From Sporofaciens musculi (GTDB taxonomy: Bacteria > Bacillota > Clostridia > Lachnospirales > Lachnospiraceae): 64,000 nucleotides of DNA. The notes beneath the pieces are model-generated. The model was not told where the DNA came from. It saw only the letters and a program-made list of their open reading frames with translations, and made no database searches. The DNA lies in contig NZ_WUQX01000001.1 of the NCBI RefSeq assembly GCF_009830285.1, forward strand, positions 2,852,501 through 2,916,500, written 5' to 3'. Made by a program: the position numbers and the translations under genes. Of this stretch, positions 46,201 through 55,230 are shown piece after piece (position 1 is the stretch's first letter; every line of letters starts with the position of its first letter).

Positions 46201-48911
46201 ATACGGTAATTATAGCGGTCGGCAGAAACAGCAGGAGAAGCCGGGCTTGCCGTTGAAACTTCTGCTTTTTCTTCGGGCGGTAATTCTTCCTGTGACTGCT
46301 CCAAGAGCCTGCGGACATAGCCGATTTTCTCCACACGGTTTATCGGGAAGCCTGTGCTGTTCTGGAAAGTAATGTCACGCATGGAAACATCGCCGCTGAT
46401 TTTACCGACGCTTTCTATTACATAACGGCGGTTGTCAATCACAAGCTCTTTGCCGATGAGGTCAGAATTATCCTGTGCAGGCAGAAGCCCTCTGTCTTGG
46501 CTCTGCGTAGGCTCGACCGCCTTTTCCGCTTTCGGGCGGTGGGAGTACAGAGCTTTTTCCGCTTCATCAAATGTGTCAAAGCCGCCTGCTGTCGTATTGG
46601 CAGTATCCCTTTGCTCATCATATCCGTATCGGTTGTAATATTTACCGTTAGGATACTGCATGATAACGACGGCTTCATCACCAGACAAGTATCTTGCTAT
46701 GATAGGGCTTGCCGCTTCCTTATCCGCAACGGTTTTTCTGACCTTTAAAAGTCCTGCTTCGGCATCTTCCTCGGTGGGATAGGTCAGTACCATACCGTCC
46801 CCGTTGATATAATAATCCCCACGGCTGTTGTCCCAGATAGCATAAGCATCTTCGGGGTCTGGGAAAGCGTCGGAAGTCATCGTGACCTCAAACCGTTCCT
46901 CTGGCGGCTCGGTTTCCTGTTCTTTTGCAGCCTTTTCCTCAGCAGCTTCTGTTTCTTCGGGCTGTTCTTTATCCCCGCCTTTCCTGTTCCAGTCGGATTC
47001 GGTAGCCAAAATCTCGGCAAGGAGCTTTTCATCTTCTGCCGTCAGCTCGGTATGCTGCTCTAAGAACGGGAGAAACACATCCTGCCCGAAACGCAGGCTT
47101 TCCATCTTCTCCCGATAATAGTCCTCGCCCTGCCGTTTCCATTCTGGGATAAACGGACAGTTAGGGGAGAGGGAGTATTCATAAAAATTTCGGATATGGG
47201 CAATCAAATCTCCCTCGCCGTCCCCGATGTCAAACCGTCCCTCGTAATTAAATTCCTCCCCGCCGACAACTGCATGGATTTCAAAGTCGGTCTTTTTATA
47301 CCAGCCCACGCCCTTACTCTCATCCAGTCTTTCATAATGCTGTTTTTCATCCAAAACGCCAAGCAGCCTGTTCCCAAGTGCAAAACTAAGTTCAGTAAAT
47401 CGGTCATTCAGCTCCCTGTCATAAAAAGCGGGATGCTCGGAGAACCCGATGGAAAACATGATGCTGTCGGGCTTTTCCCCGGCAGTCGTTTCTGTTTTCT
47501 GTCTTTCGGTGATGACCGTTTTCAGATGGTCATTCGCAGGATTTTCACGGAGCTTTTCTTCAAAATCGGCTCGGCTGAACTCTTTGCCGAACAATGGGAA
47601 CTCCGCATTTCGTAAAGAAACGGCGTTCTCATCAAAGGCGATGACCTCATATTTGTCCGCCCCGATATACACCACGTCGCCCTCGTGGTAGAGGTAACGT
47701 AGAGGGTGTAGCTCCGTAAGCTCCTGCGAGAAACGCCACGCATTGCTGCGGCTGTAAACGCTTGCCGTCTTTTTCTGCACGAGGGAGAGGAAGTCTAACA
47801 GCTCCTGCACGTTGTCGGGATGCTGCAATGCCTGTTCCATAAGGTCGGCGGGCATATCCGCAAAATCCCTGCATCCAATCACGCCCAACAAGTCTTTCTC
47901 ATATCCGTCCAAGTCATGGATGAAGTCGGAGAGCCGCAGGGCGAGTGTATCCCTCTTGTCGGCAGGCGGAAGCTCACGCTTTTCCTCGATAAAACGCTGC
48001 CTTTTTAATTTCTTCTGGGTGTCAATTTCATACTGTGGGGCAGACACGCTTTCCAGATAGTCGGCATAGTGGTCTTTCTCTTTGGGATTGAGGTAGCGGT
48101 CATCCTTAACCAGCTCACGCAGCCGTTTTTCCGCTTTAGACCAGCTCAAAACAAGGTCGTGTTCGGTGGAAATGCCGTCACGGTCAATGGAGATGCCCGT
48201 GCCGCTGTACCACACATACCCCTCCGTGCCGTCTGAAAAATCAACAAAAAAACCGCCCGTGCCATATTCCCTTTTCAGAAAATCAATGTTATTCTTTTTA
48301 TCTTCCTGCTTCTGGAACTGATGGTAGATGCGGTATTTACCATCCGCATAGCTGCTTCCTTTTACAAGGACGGCATCAATATCCTCCTGTGAAACGGCAA
48401 AAGCAGAGGATTTTTCGTCCTCTGCTTCCGCTATCATTTCAATCTGTTCATCTATGGTCGGGAGATTTGCGGCAACTTCTTCCTCATTGGCAATGCTGCC
48501 TTTATCATTTTCCCTCTGGTTCTCTGGCTCTGTTAATTGTAAATCAGTTCGCTCAATATGGCTTCCTCCGCCTGGCTGCGGATGCTGTTCATCATCCCTA
48601 CCCACTGCATCGGTGCTTTCTCTTTCAGTTCCTCCGTCACTCCCTGCTCCCTGCAAAGCTGCTTCGTCAGAAGCTTCAGCCGATGCAATGCCGTCTGCTC
48701 GGTCTGGTGCAGGTGTGCGTTCAGCCTGCCCGATGTCAGCAGGTTGAGGTAGGTCACTCTTTTGTGGTTCTCCAGATAATCCCTGTGCATCAAAGCGTAC
48801 CTGCCAAGCGGAAGCTCTGGCTCTGTCGGTAATGTTAGGTCGGGTATAAGATAGTCGCCGCTTTACTTTACTTAAGGATAATCCTTCGGGGAACTGCCAT
48901 AAATGGCACAT
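43215..48911 (-). pseudogene. giant ICE helicase/N6-methylase, second piece (largest)
   Basis: 1872 codons of helicase DNA (48854-43237), read as an open frame of 1898 codons because element 2 supplies an in-frame ATG at 48911 and element 3 supplies the stop at 43215. It holds an N6-methylase-like domain (LEPSCGTGNFLGLLPDSM and VVLGNIPFGEF), then helicase motifs: Walker A in LLAHKVGAGKTFEMVAAAQ and Walker B in DRLFIDESHFYKN. It ends at MKCRYLDD. Such proteins are found in Tn1549-like ICEs and may unwind or modify transferring DNA, or counter restriction. The first 108 codons overlap a tnpV-like gene. Confidence 0.9.
48533..48855 (-). pseudogene. nested tnpV-like gene inside the helicase gene, 3' part
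   Basis: In a different minus-strand frame of the helicase piece, DYLIPDLTLPTEPELPLGRY, RVTYLNLLTSGRLNAHLH, QGVTEELKEKAP and AEEAILSELIYN form a clear TnpV family protein. Its first ten codons (MSEITYTKQG, 59784-59755, with AAAGGAG before ATG) lie on the other side of element 2. Rejoined at GA it makes 117 residues with its own ribosome site. It is thus a gene embedded in the helicase gene and broken by the same insertion. Confidence 0.8.
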
Positions 48912-48929
48912 TCCCCATAGTTCCTGTAT

Positions 48930-50534
48930 CTAATCAATCTTCCCGACAAAACGGTAATAAATCTCAATGTCCCATACCTTTTTGCCATTCTCATCTTTCC
49001 TCCACTGGTGGACCGCGATTTTTTCAATCAGCTCATTCAAAAGCGGGGCGGTAAGCTCGTCAATGGCGCTGTATTTTTGGATTAAGTCTACCCATCGTTT
49101 TGCGTCGTCCGTTTCCGCTTTGGCATCCTCAAGCCTTGCGGATACGGTCTTAATTGTTTCATCAAGCTGTTGCTGCTCCGTGCGGTATTTGACGGAGAGC
49201 ATGGAATAGTTTTCTTCGTCAAGAAGCCCTTTTACCCTGTCCTCGTACATCTTCGCAAAGAGGTTGTTTAATTCCTGCCTGCGTTTCTGCACCTTTTTCA
49301 GTTCTTTTTCATCACGGGCATTCTCTGACTTCCGCTGTTTCTTGCTGCTCTGCAGCAGCCGTTCCAGAATGGCGTCCTCATTCTCCTTTACCGCCATCAG
49401 CCAGTATTGTAACCGTCCGAGGACAAAAGCATAGAGCAGATTGTATGTGATGAAATGCAGGGAACACGCTTCTTTCCCATGTGCGGAATACTGCGTGCAG
49501 CGGTAATACCTCGACTTGTTCTTTGTGTTTGCCGCCGATAAGCTCCACCCGCACTCGCCGCATTTGAGTAGCCCTGCGAATATCTGTGGCTCATCGTCCT
49601 TTCGGCTGCGTTTGCGGGAATTAATATGCCCCTGCACCAAATCCCATGTTTCACGGTCAACCAATGGCTCGTGGGTGTTCTCAATCCGCATCCAGTCCTC
49701 TTTCGGTCGCTTAATGTTCTTCTTTGACTTATAGGAGAGTTTCTGTATCTGGTAATGTACAGTGTTGCCAAGATAGATTTCATTTTGAAGGATTTTGCTT
49801 ACGGTAACGATGTTCCAGAGGTATTTCTTTCCCTCTGGCTGACCTTCAAAAATGTTCGCCTTGTAGCCGTTCTTCTGCGACGCCCACCATGCGGGTATCG
49901 GGACTTTCTCGGTGGCAAGGGTACGGCAGATTTTGTTCGCCCCATATCCGTGCGCCGCAAGCGCGAAAATCCTCTCCACAATCCACTTCGTTTCCTCGTC
50001 AACGACAAGCCTGTTCTTCTCAGCAGGGTTAATTTTATAACCGATTGGCACGACAGGGGCGATGTATTCCCCATTTTTAAACTTGGCTTTCATCGCATTT
50101 TTCACCTTGCGGCTCGTTTCCTTTGCCTGCCATTCGTTGACGATGTTCTTGAATGGGGCGATGTCGTTGTCCTCTCTTATCGTGTCAACGCCGTCATGGA
50201 TTGCGATATATCTTACGCCCTTGCTCGGAAAATAAAGTTCTGTGTACTGCCCTGTGAGGATGTAGTTCCTGCCAAGCCTTGACAAATCCTTTGTGACAAC
50301 GCAGTTGATTTTCCCGTCCTCTATGTCCTCAATCATGCGTTTGAAACTCGGTCGCTCGAAATTTGTACCCGAAAATCCGTCGTCCACATACTCGTCTACG
50401 ACTAAAAATCCCTGCTCATTTGCGTAATCCCTTAGTATCTGTTTCTGCGTGGAAATGCTTGCGCTCTCCCCTTCCAGCTCGTCATCACGGCTTAAACGCA
50501 TATATAACGCTGTATTGTATTGCTGCTGTTTCAC
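48930..50534 (-). CDS. tnpX: TnpX-type serine recombinase of element 2
   Basis: Excises and inserts element 2. From GTG 50534 behind AGGAGG it reads MKQQQYNTALYMRLSRDDEL, with Ser in MRLS, and TKDLSRLGRNYILTGQYTEL. The recombinase domain has PIGYKINPAEKNRLVVDEET. The zinc ribbon is CGECGWSLSAAN, and a coiled coil and beta-rich end (IEIYYRFVGKID) complete 534 residues. The stop is 74 bases inside the element end, unlike element 1, where the gene runs out of the element. Confidence 0.92.
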   Translation of the reverse strand: MKQQQYNTALYMRLSRDDELEGESASISTQKQILRDYANEQGFLVVDEYVDDGFSGTNFERPSFKRMIEDIEDGKINCVVTKDLSRLGRNYILTGQYTELYFPSKGVRYIAIHDGVDTIREDNDIAPFKNIVNEWQAKETSRKVKNAMKAKFKNGEYIAPVVPIGYKINPAEKNRLVVDEETKWIVERIFALAAHGYGANKICRTLATEKVPIPAWWASQKNGYKANIFEGQPEGKKYLWNIVTVSKILQNEIYLGNTVHYQIQKLSYKSKKNIKRPKEDWMRIENTHEPLVDRETWDLVQGHINSRKRSRKDDEPQIFAGLLKCGECGWSLSAANTKNKSRYYRCTQYSAHGKEACSLHFITYNLLYAFVLGRLQYWLMAVKENEDAILERLLQSSKKQRKSENARDEKELKKVQKRRQELNNLFAKMYEDRVKGLLDEENYSMLSVKYRTEQQQLDETIKTVSARLEDAKAETDDAKRWVDLIQKYSAIDELTAPLLNELIEKIAVHQWRKDENGKKVWDIEIYYRFVGKID

Positions 50535-50639
50535 TTGTTTTAACCTCCTGTCCTTTGAAAACAGCCCGCCACAATACACTGCTTGCATGAATCTATTATA
50601 GCATGAGGCAGGCTGTTTTTCCATCGCCAGCGGCATTTA

Positions 50640-50852
50640 TTATGCAGATTTTTTCCTCTCGCACCGCATGACGTTCTCCACAAGCCTTTCCACGGTCTGC
50701 TTTTTATCGCTGAAATGCTCGGTAAAACAGATAACGTCTTTGCCGCAAATAAAGAATGACTGGCCGTCTTTTTCTATGAAACAGCCCTGCGGGATTCCTT
50801 TTTCCTTTGGCTTTATTCCTGTCTGTATCATCCTGTCGAACAATTTAACCAT
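50640..50852 (-). CDS. 70-residue element protein, unrecognised
   Basis: MVKLFDRMIQTGIKPKEKGI and CFIEKDGQSFFICGKDVICF. It starts 7 bases after mobV and is followed by tnpX. Basic, with a beta-rich middle. Element 1 has no copy at this place (it has parB there). Confidence 0.55.
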   Translation of the reverse strand: MVKLFDRMIQTGIKPKEKGIPQGCFIEKDGQSFFICGKDVICFTEHFSDKKQTVERLVENVMRCERKKSA

Positions 50853-50859
50853 TCAATCC

Positions 50860-51825
50860 CTACCTTTCCTTTAACCTGTTTTTACTCGATTTCTGCAATT
50901 CCTCCAATACTTTTGGCGGTATTTTTTTCAATAAGCGTTCCATCTGCTGATTGGTTCTCTGCAACTCAAATATCCTCTGGTTGGCTTTCTGTACCTTTAA
51001 TTCCTGCTCGTACTTCTCATCACGCATACGCCCCGCATAGTCGGCTTCCTGCCCGATTCTCTCTTTTAGGCTGTCGATATGCGCCTGCTGTTTGCTAATT
51101 TCCTTAGAGAATTTCTCCACGTCTGGGAGCCATGCGGAAAGCAGTTCTAACGCCTTATCCCTTTTCCTGCCTGCATTAAAGGCGTTGATGTCGGAGAGGG
51201 CAGACACGATTTCCGCATACTGTTTATCCAGCCTGCCGCCCAACTTGTAGAGCCATGTGGGGATGTGTTTCCGCTTCGTTTCCATTGAGGACTGCCCCCG
51301 TTCAAGCTGATTCCACCGTGCGGACATACGCTCATGGTAGGCGGTCTGCCACTCGGACAGGCTCTTTTGGTTGCCTAAAATAGACTTCGCTGACAGCTTG
51401 TTGTCTGGCGTAAGCGGCACAAAGCATAGATGCATATGGGGCGTCCTCTCGTCCATGTGGATGACTGCGGAGAGGATATTTTTCTCTCCCACACGCTCCG
51501 AAATGAAGTCAAGAGCCGTCTGGAAATAGGCTTTTTGTTCTTCGGGCGGTAACTGGTTCATAAATTCGGGCGAAGCGGTGATGAGCGTTTCCACCATCAT
51601 CACGCTGTCTTTCCTTACCTTACAGCTCGCTTCTTTTACCATTCGGTTTATCTCTTTCTTGTAGGTGTAGCGGGGCGGCTTCACAAGATGGTAATTATCT
51701 TTGGAGCGTCCCACGTCAATGTCTGGATTGCTTTTATAGGCTTCTTTCTTCCGCTCGTTGTGGCGTTCACAAGCCGCAACGCCGCCTGCCTTGCGTTTCT
51801 GGAAACGCAGGATTGCATAGGGCAT
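50860..51825 (-). CDS. MobV-family relaxase of element 2
   Basis: Paralogue of the element 1 relaxase, with the same start MPYAILRFQKRKAGGVAACE and His motif HMDERTPHMHLCFVPLT; changes are scattered (for example KEASCK for AEAGCK). The ATG is 51825. A matching oriT is upstream at 52020-52062. The two relaxases probably act on both oriT sites. Confidence 0.92.
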   Translation of the reverse strand: MPYAILRFQKRKAGGVAACERHNERKKEAYKSNPDIDVGRSKDNYHLVKPPRYTYKKEINRMVKEASCKVRKDSVMMVETLITASPEFMNQLPPEEQKAYFQTALDFISERVGEKNILSAVIHMDERTPHMHLCFVPLTPDNKLSAKSILGNQKSLSEWQTAYHERMSARWNQLERGQSSMETKRKHIPTWLYKLGGRLDKQYAEIVSALSDINAFNAGRKRDKALELLSAWLPDVEKFSKEISKQQAHIDSLKERIGQEADYAGRMRDEKYEQELKVQKANQRIFELQRTNQQMERLLKKIPPKVLEELQKSSKNRLKER

Positions 51826-51867
51826 AGTCAATCTTCCTTTCTTCGGCGGGTAATCTCCCAAAAGGTG

Positions 51868-52378
51868 ACGGTAGTGACGATGGTGACGGTGTTTTAGGGA
51901 TACCCCCTATCGCCAGTCATAACCGTCACTGTCACGCCAACATTCTTCCATCCGAAGCCGCAAGGCGCAGGATGGGCAGGGCGTATGCCCTGCTTTCAGG
52001 GAGTCCAGAGGGAACGTCTGGCACACGACTTTGCGGAGCAAAGTGTAGTGTGTTACACCCTGTAAACGCAGTCGGAAAAATCAGTAGATTTTTCTGACCG
52101 CAGGGGTGGCTTTACGAGCCGAAAAGGGCGAGTAATGCCCACGCCTGCACTTTGCGTTTACGGGGTGTTCTCCCGTAGGGCAGAACCGCCGATTTTACAT
52201 ACATTTGCCATGACAGCGACAGCAACAGGGGGTATCCCAAAAACACCGTCACGACCGTCACTGACCGTCACGCATAAGCCAGAGCCGCCGTTTTCACATA
52301 CTTCTTAGGTGACAGTGACAGCGGCAGGGGGTATCCCAAAAACACCGTCACCATCGTCACCACCGTCACCGTCCGTAC
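51868..52378. repeat. iterons and inverted repeats around oriT, element 2
   Basis: GTGACGGTAGTGACGATGGT then GACGGTGTTTTAGGGATACCCCC lies at the left. GGGGGTATCCCAAAAACACC followed by GTCACGACCGTCACTGACCG is near 52229, and a second arm followed by ATCGTCACCACCGTCACCGTCC is near 52328. The right arm is thus duplicated relative to element 1, and one copy overlaps the 3' end of repA. Confidence 0.5.
52020..52062. other. oriT of the pMV158/MobV type, element 2
   Basis: AAAGTGTAGTGTGTTACACC at 52040-52059 is the same nick region as in element 1, and the flanks (CACACGACTTTGC, CTGTAAACGCAGTCGG) are conserved too. Confidence 0.8.
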
Positions 52379-53345
52379 CCTCCTGCCTTGCAAGGGAAAT
52401 CAGCCTGTGGCTATTCTTGCGGCAGAAATCATAGCGGATATGGTTTTCAAGGAGAAAATCAAGGCGGTACTCGTTCATCCATTTTGTCAAGACATTCGCC
52501 GCTGTCCCTGTTTCCCCTAAAGCGTCCAGTAATTCCGTTGCCGTTCCAGTCCATCCCTCCCTGCCCTGCATGAAATCCACCAGCCGAAAAAGAATGTCTG
52601 GTATCGCTTCTCTGGCAAGCTGTTCCTGCTCCTTACGCTCCACCAGTTCCCAACTGCAATCATGGAAGCGGAGCGTAAACTCCTGATAGGGCGTGTCCCT
52701 GCCCGTCACATACAGCTTTGCGGCATTAGACGCACGGCTTTCCTGTTCCAAAACAAAGGTAGCGTCCGCACTCCCCGTCAATCCCGTCGTGCCAGACACT
52801 TTATTGAACACGTCGCTGTCGTTCTGCTTTCGGATGTGGTGTACGACAATGACCGCAAGAGAGTGCCTGTCAGCAAAGTCTTTGATAAGGGAGATGTCCC
52901 CGTAATCGCTGGCATAGGCGTTGTCTTTGGATGCGGTGCGGACTTTCTGCAAGGTGTCAATGACAATAAGCCTGCTGTCGGGGTATTCTTTCAGATAATC
53001 CTCCAACTGCACGATAAGACCGTCCGACAGCTTATCGCTCGCCACTGCAAAGTGGAGCCGCCCGCTTGCTTCGTCCGTCAAGCGGAACAGCCTGTCTTGG
53101 ATGCGGCAGAACGTGTCCTCAAGGCAGAGGTAAAGCACATCGCCCTCCTGTGTCGGCATATCCCACAAGGGGATTCCCTGCGACACGCAGAGGCAGAGCT
53201 TTAACATGAGCCAGCTTTTGCCGATTTTCTGTGAGCCGCAGAACAGGGTTAAGCCTGTGGGTATCAGACCGTCCACCACAAAGGACGGCTTTTCAAGCGG
53301 CTCATAGAGGAGCGTGTCTGCATTGACTGTCTGAAGCTTCTGCAT
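52305..53345 (-). CDS. RepA-type AAA ATPase of element 2
   Basis: Close paralogue of 20339-21391, with MQKLQTVNADTLLYEPLEKP, Walker A FCGSQKIGKSWLM and LIVIDTLQK. The start is ATG 53345 as in element 1; the frame is open further up, but AAAGGAGG precedes this ATG. The C-terminal tail (DGVFGIPPAAVTVT) is again read out of iteron DNA and differs from element 1, so the tail is probably not functional. Confidence 0.85.
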   Translation of the reverse strand: MQKLQTVNADTLLYEPLEKPSFVVDGLIPTGLTLFCGSQKIGKSWLMLKLCLCVSQGIPLWDMPTQEGDVLYLCLEDTFCRIQDRLFRLTDEASGRLHFAVASDKLSDGLIVQLEDYLKEYPDSRLIVIDTLQKVRTASKDNAYASDYGDISLIKDFADRHSLAVIVVHHIRKQNDSDVFNKVSGTTGLTGSADATFVLEQESRASNAAKLYVTGRDTPYQEFTLRFHDCSWELVERKEQEQLAREAIPDILFRLVDFMQGREGWTGTATELLDALGETGTAANVLTKWMNEYRLDFLLENHIRYDFCRKNSHRLISLARQEGTDGDGGDDGDGVFGIPPAAVTVT

Positions 53346-53410
53346 GGGATTCCTCCTTTCGGGCGGTGTCTTTGGTTTTGTTGCACATAGATGTGACCTC
53401 CTTAAAATAG

Positions 53411-53444
53411 ATTTACTCCCACGAAAAAGAGTGAGAGTATGTAA
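53411..53444 (-). promoter_or_regulatory. TTACATA-hairpin leader motif before repA, element 2
   Basis: On the minus strand TTACA, TACTCTC, loop, GGGAGTA, AATC. One stem pair is G-U compared with element 1, so pairing is kept. Confidence 0.55.
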
Positions 53445-53497
53445 TGCCACCAGTCCTACGCCGATAAAAAACGGATTTCTTTTTCGGATGGTGACGG

Positions 53498-53971
53498 TCA
53501 CGGTTGGAGATACTTCCTCATTTCTGCCTTAACCTTCTCCCTTGCAACCGAAACAGACTTCTGGACAGCGGAAGCGGTGCAATGCTCCATCTCGCCAATC
53601 TGATAAAAATTGAAATCATACTCGTAATAAAGCAGGAAACGCCGCCTTTGTATCTCTGGCAGTCGGGCAACCGATTTGTAAAACAATTCATTCCGTTCTT
53701 TTTCAATCATGCTTTCATCAAGCGTCTTAGGCACTCGCAATGCCCGTCTGCAAAGCGTTTCGTCCCATACCTCGTTAAACTCCCTGTGCCGCTGGTTCCA
53801 TTGCTGAAGGTTTCTGTTCCTGCGCTCCATCTGCCGAAATTCAATGAATAATTGTTCAGACACTTCCAGTTCGTGGTGTTCCCCCTGCCCGTCCTTAAAG
53901 CTGATAAAATACCTTTTGCCGCTTTCCGTGGATTCCTCCCGAAGCGTGTATGTCTTTGCCCCGTATGCCAT
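53498..53971 (-). CDS. sigma-70-like regulator, second of pair, element 2
   Basis: Paralogue of 21543-22016, from ATG 53971: MAYGAKTYTLREESTESGKR, then RFLLYYEYDFNFYQIGEMEH and CTASAVQKSVSVAREKVKAE. 157 residues. It lies between the first sigma-like gene and repA, as in element 1. Confidence 0.75.
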   Translation of the reverse strand: MAYGAKTYTLREESTESGKRYFISFKDGQGEHHELEVSEQLFIEFRQMERRNRNLQQWNQRHREFNEVWDETLCRRALRVPKTLDESMIEKERNELFYKSVARLPEIQRRRFLLYYEYDFNFYQIGEMEHCTASAVQKSVSVAREKVKAEMRKYLQP

Positions 53972-54035
53972 TTCCTTTCCTCCCGAAAAATTGAGCGGGA
54001 GGATTGCCCTCCCACCCAATAGCCCATGGAAATGG

Positions 54036-54479
54036 TTAAATTTCCCCGAAAGGATAAAAAATAGGCTTCAATTTTTTACGGAGCCGTTCCAGGCGTTTGT
54101 AGACTGCCCTTTCGGTAAGCCCTGCCATTGCCGCAATCTCCCTTGTGGAATACCCCTGCATTTTCAGCAGGAGAATGAGCAGGGTATGCTTGTCCACCGT
54201 AAGAAGTGCTTGATACAACTTTTCGTCCTCAATCTCGTCCAGCAAGTCCGCAACGGTATTCGGCTCTGCCTGCTGTTCGTTGCCCGCTATTCCCTCAAGG
54301 TATTCTCCAAAATCGCTTGTCCATCGGTAAAACCGCCTGTTGGAATTAAAGTCCGCCCTATCCTCCATGCGGATTTGCTCAATGACCGCTTCATCAACGC
54401 CATGCTCACGCAGCATTTTTTCCTCAGCCTCTTTCCAGATGCGCCATTTCCTGTCCTCACGTCCGTGGTTATATGCCAT
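54036..54479 (-). CDS. sigma-70-like regulator, first of pair, element 2
   Basis: Paralogue of 22083-22526: MAYNHGREDRKWRIWKEAEE and the helix-turn-helix GYSTREIAAMAGLTERAVYK. It is preceded by GGAGGGAATAAGG. It is expressed through the leader at 54492-54676. Confidence 0.8.
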   Translation of the reverse strand: MAYNHGREDRKWRIWKEAEEKMLREHGVDEAVIEQIRMEDRADFNSNRRFYRWTSDFGEYLEGIAGNEQQAEPNTVADLLDEIEDEKLYQALLTVDKHTLLILLLKMQGYSTREIAAMAGLTERAVYKRLERLRKKLKPIFYPFGEI

Positions 54480-54491
54480 TCCTTATTCCCT

Positions 54492-54676
54492 CCAATCCGA
54501 ATTGAGCAGGCTTCTGCCTGCGATGCTTCTTGACTGTTAGGTCAAGAAGATTGCTATTGAACTAATCCAGATTGGAAAGGCGGCGAACGACAGCCAACAG
54601 CGGAAACAGCCCTGCGGCACATTCCGATAAAAAACGACAAAAGAATAACCGCAAAGGTTCTGTGACCTCTGCGGTT
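54492..54676 (-). promoter_or_regulatory. attenuator-like leader, copy 3 (element 2)
   Basis: On the minus strand AACCGCAGAGG pairs with CCTTTGCGGTT (changes keep pairing through G-U), followed by ATTCTTTT. The second hairpin CCAATCTG/CGGATTGG is kept too, but about 50 extra bases sit in its loop. Confidence 0.7.
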
Positions 54677-54720
54677 ATAGGAGATACATATTCTGTTATG
54701 CGGAGATTCTACTTCTTGTT

Positions 54721-54852
54721 TCATGGCAAGAAGCAGCGTTGCATGATTCGGGATAATTTTTTTAACTGGTTTCCTACCAATCCCCGATATGCTATGTATA
54801 AGTCAATTCTGCGTTGCATGAGCAGATGGATAACTGCCCGAAAAAAGGACAT
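54721..54852 (-). CDS. 43-residue conserved small protein, element 2
   Basis: MSFFRAVIHLLMQRRIDLYI to SRIMQRCFLP, homologous over its whole length to the element 1 copy at 22721-22852. GGAGGGATTTTTTT precedes the ATG. It is placed between the double hairpin and the attenuator. Confidence 0.6.
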   Translation of the reverse strand: MSFFRAVIHLLMQRRIDLYIAYRGLVGNQLKKLSRIMQRCFLP

Positions 54853-54958
54853 AAAAAAATCCCTCCAAACTTCAAAACAGGTCTGGAGAGTGTCTGTTAA
54901 GTCTTTTCGGGCATAGCAATACCGCCCACCAAAACACCGTTTTTTTATATGGTGGGCG
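54853..54958 (-). promoter_or_regulatory. double-hairpin leader, copy 3
   Basis: GCCCACCATAT/GGTGGGC then CTCCAGACCTG/GTTTGGAGG followed by GATTTTTTT and ATG on the minus strand. The second hairpin plus T run has terminator form. Confidence 0.6.
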
Positions 54959-54975
54959 TTTGCCTTAAAACCCTA

Positions 54976-55031
54976 TGAAATAAAATAGAGCCAACGAACT
55001 GTAATTGTAAATATACAAGTTCATTGGCTCT
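54976..55031 (-). terminator. terminator of the KTR gene
   Basis: AGAGCCAATGAACT and AGTTCGTTGGCTCT pair over 14 positions with one mismatch, followed on the minus strand by ATTTTATTT. The stop of the KTR gene is 5 bases upstream. Confidence 0.8.
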
Positions 55032-55035
55032 GCGT

Positions 55036-55209
55036 CTATGCGTCTGGCTCTGTGATGACTGTAATCTGTAAATTCTTTACTTCAATCAATGTTTCCTGCC
55101 TGCATTTCGGACAGTAAAGGGGAAAGTTTTTCAACTCTGTATCTGCTCGTATTTTCAACCTTGTTTTATTTTCACAGACAGGGCAATGTATCCATTCTGT
55201 TATCTTCAT
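55036..55209 (-). CDS. cysteine-rich KTR-domain protein
   Basis: A 57-residue zinc-ribbon protein: MKITEWIHCPVCENKTRLKI, then LYCPKCRQETLIEVKNLQIT. Two CxxC pairs should bind zinc and the KTR motif gives the family name. Such genes are frequent beside resistance genes in Firmicute elements, with unknown role. It lies 21 bases after the beta-lactamase-fold gene. Confidence 0.85.
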   Translation of the reverse strand: MKITEWIHCPVCENKTRLKIRADTELKNFPLYCPKCRQETLIEVKNLQITVITEPDA

Positions 55210-55230
55210 TTTTTATTACCTCATTATTTC

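Noticed and set aside
54572-54916. Plus-strand frame of 114 codons over the element 2 leader
   Set aside because: Antisense to conserved leader structures and to the 43-residue gene; not kept in element 1.
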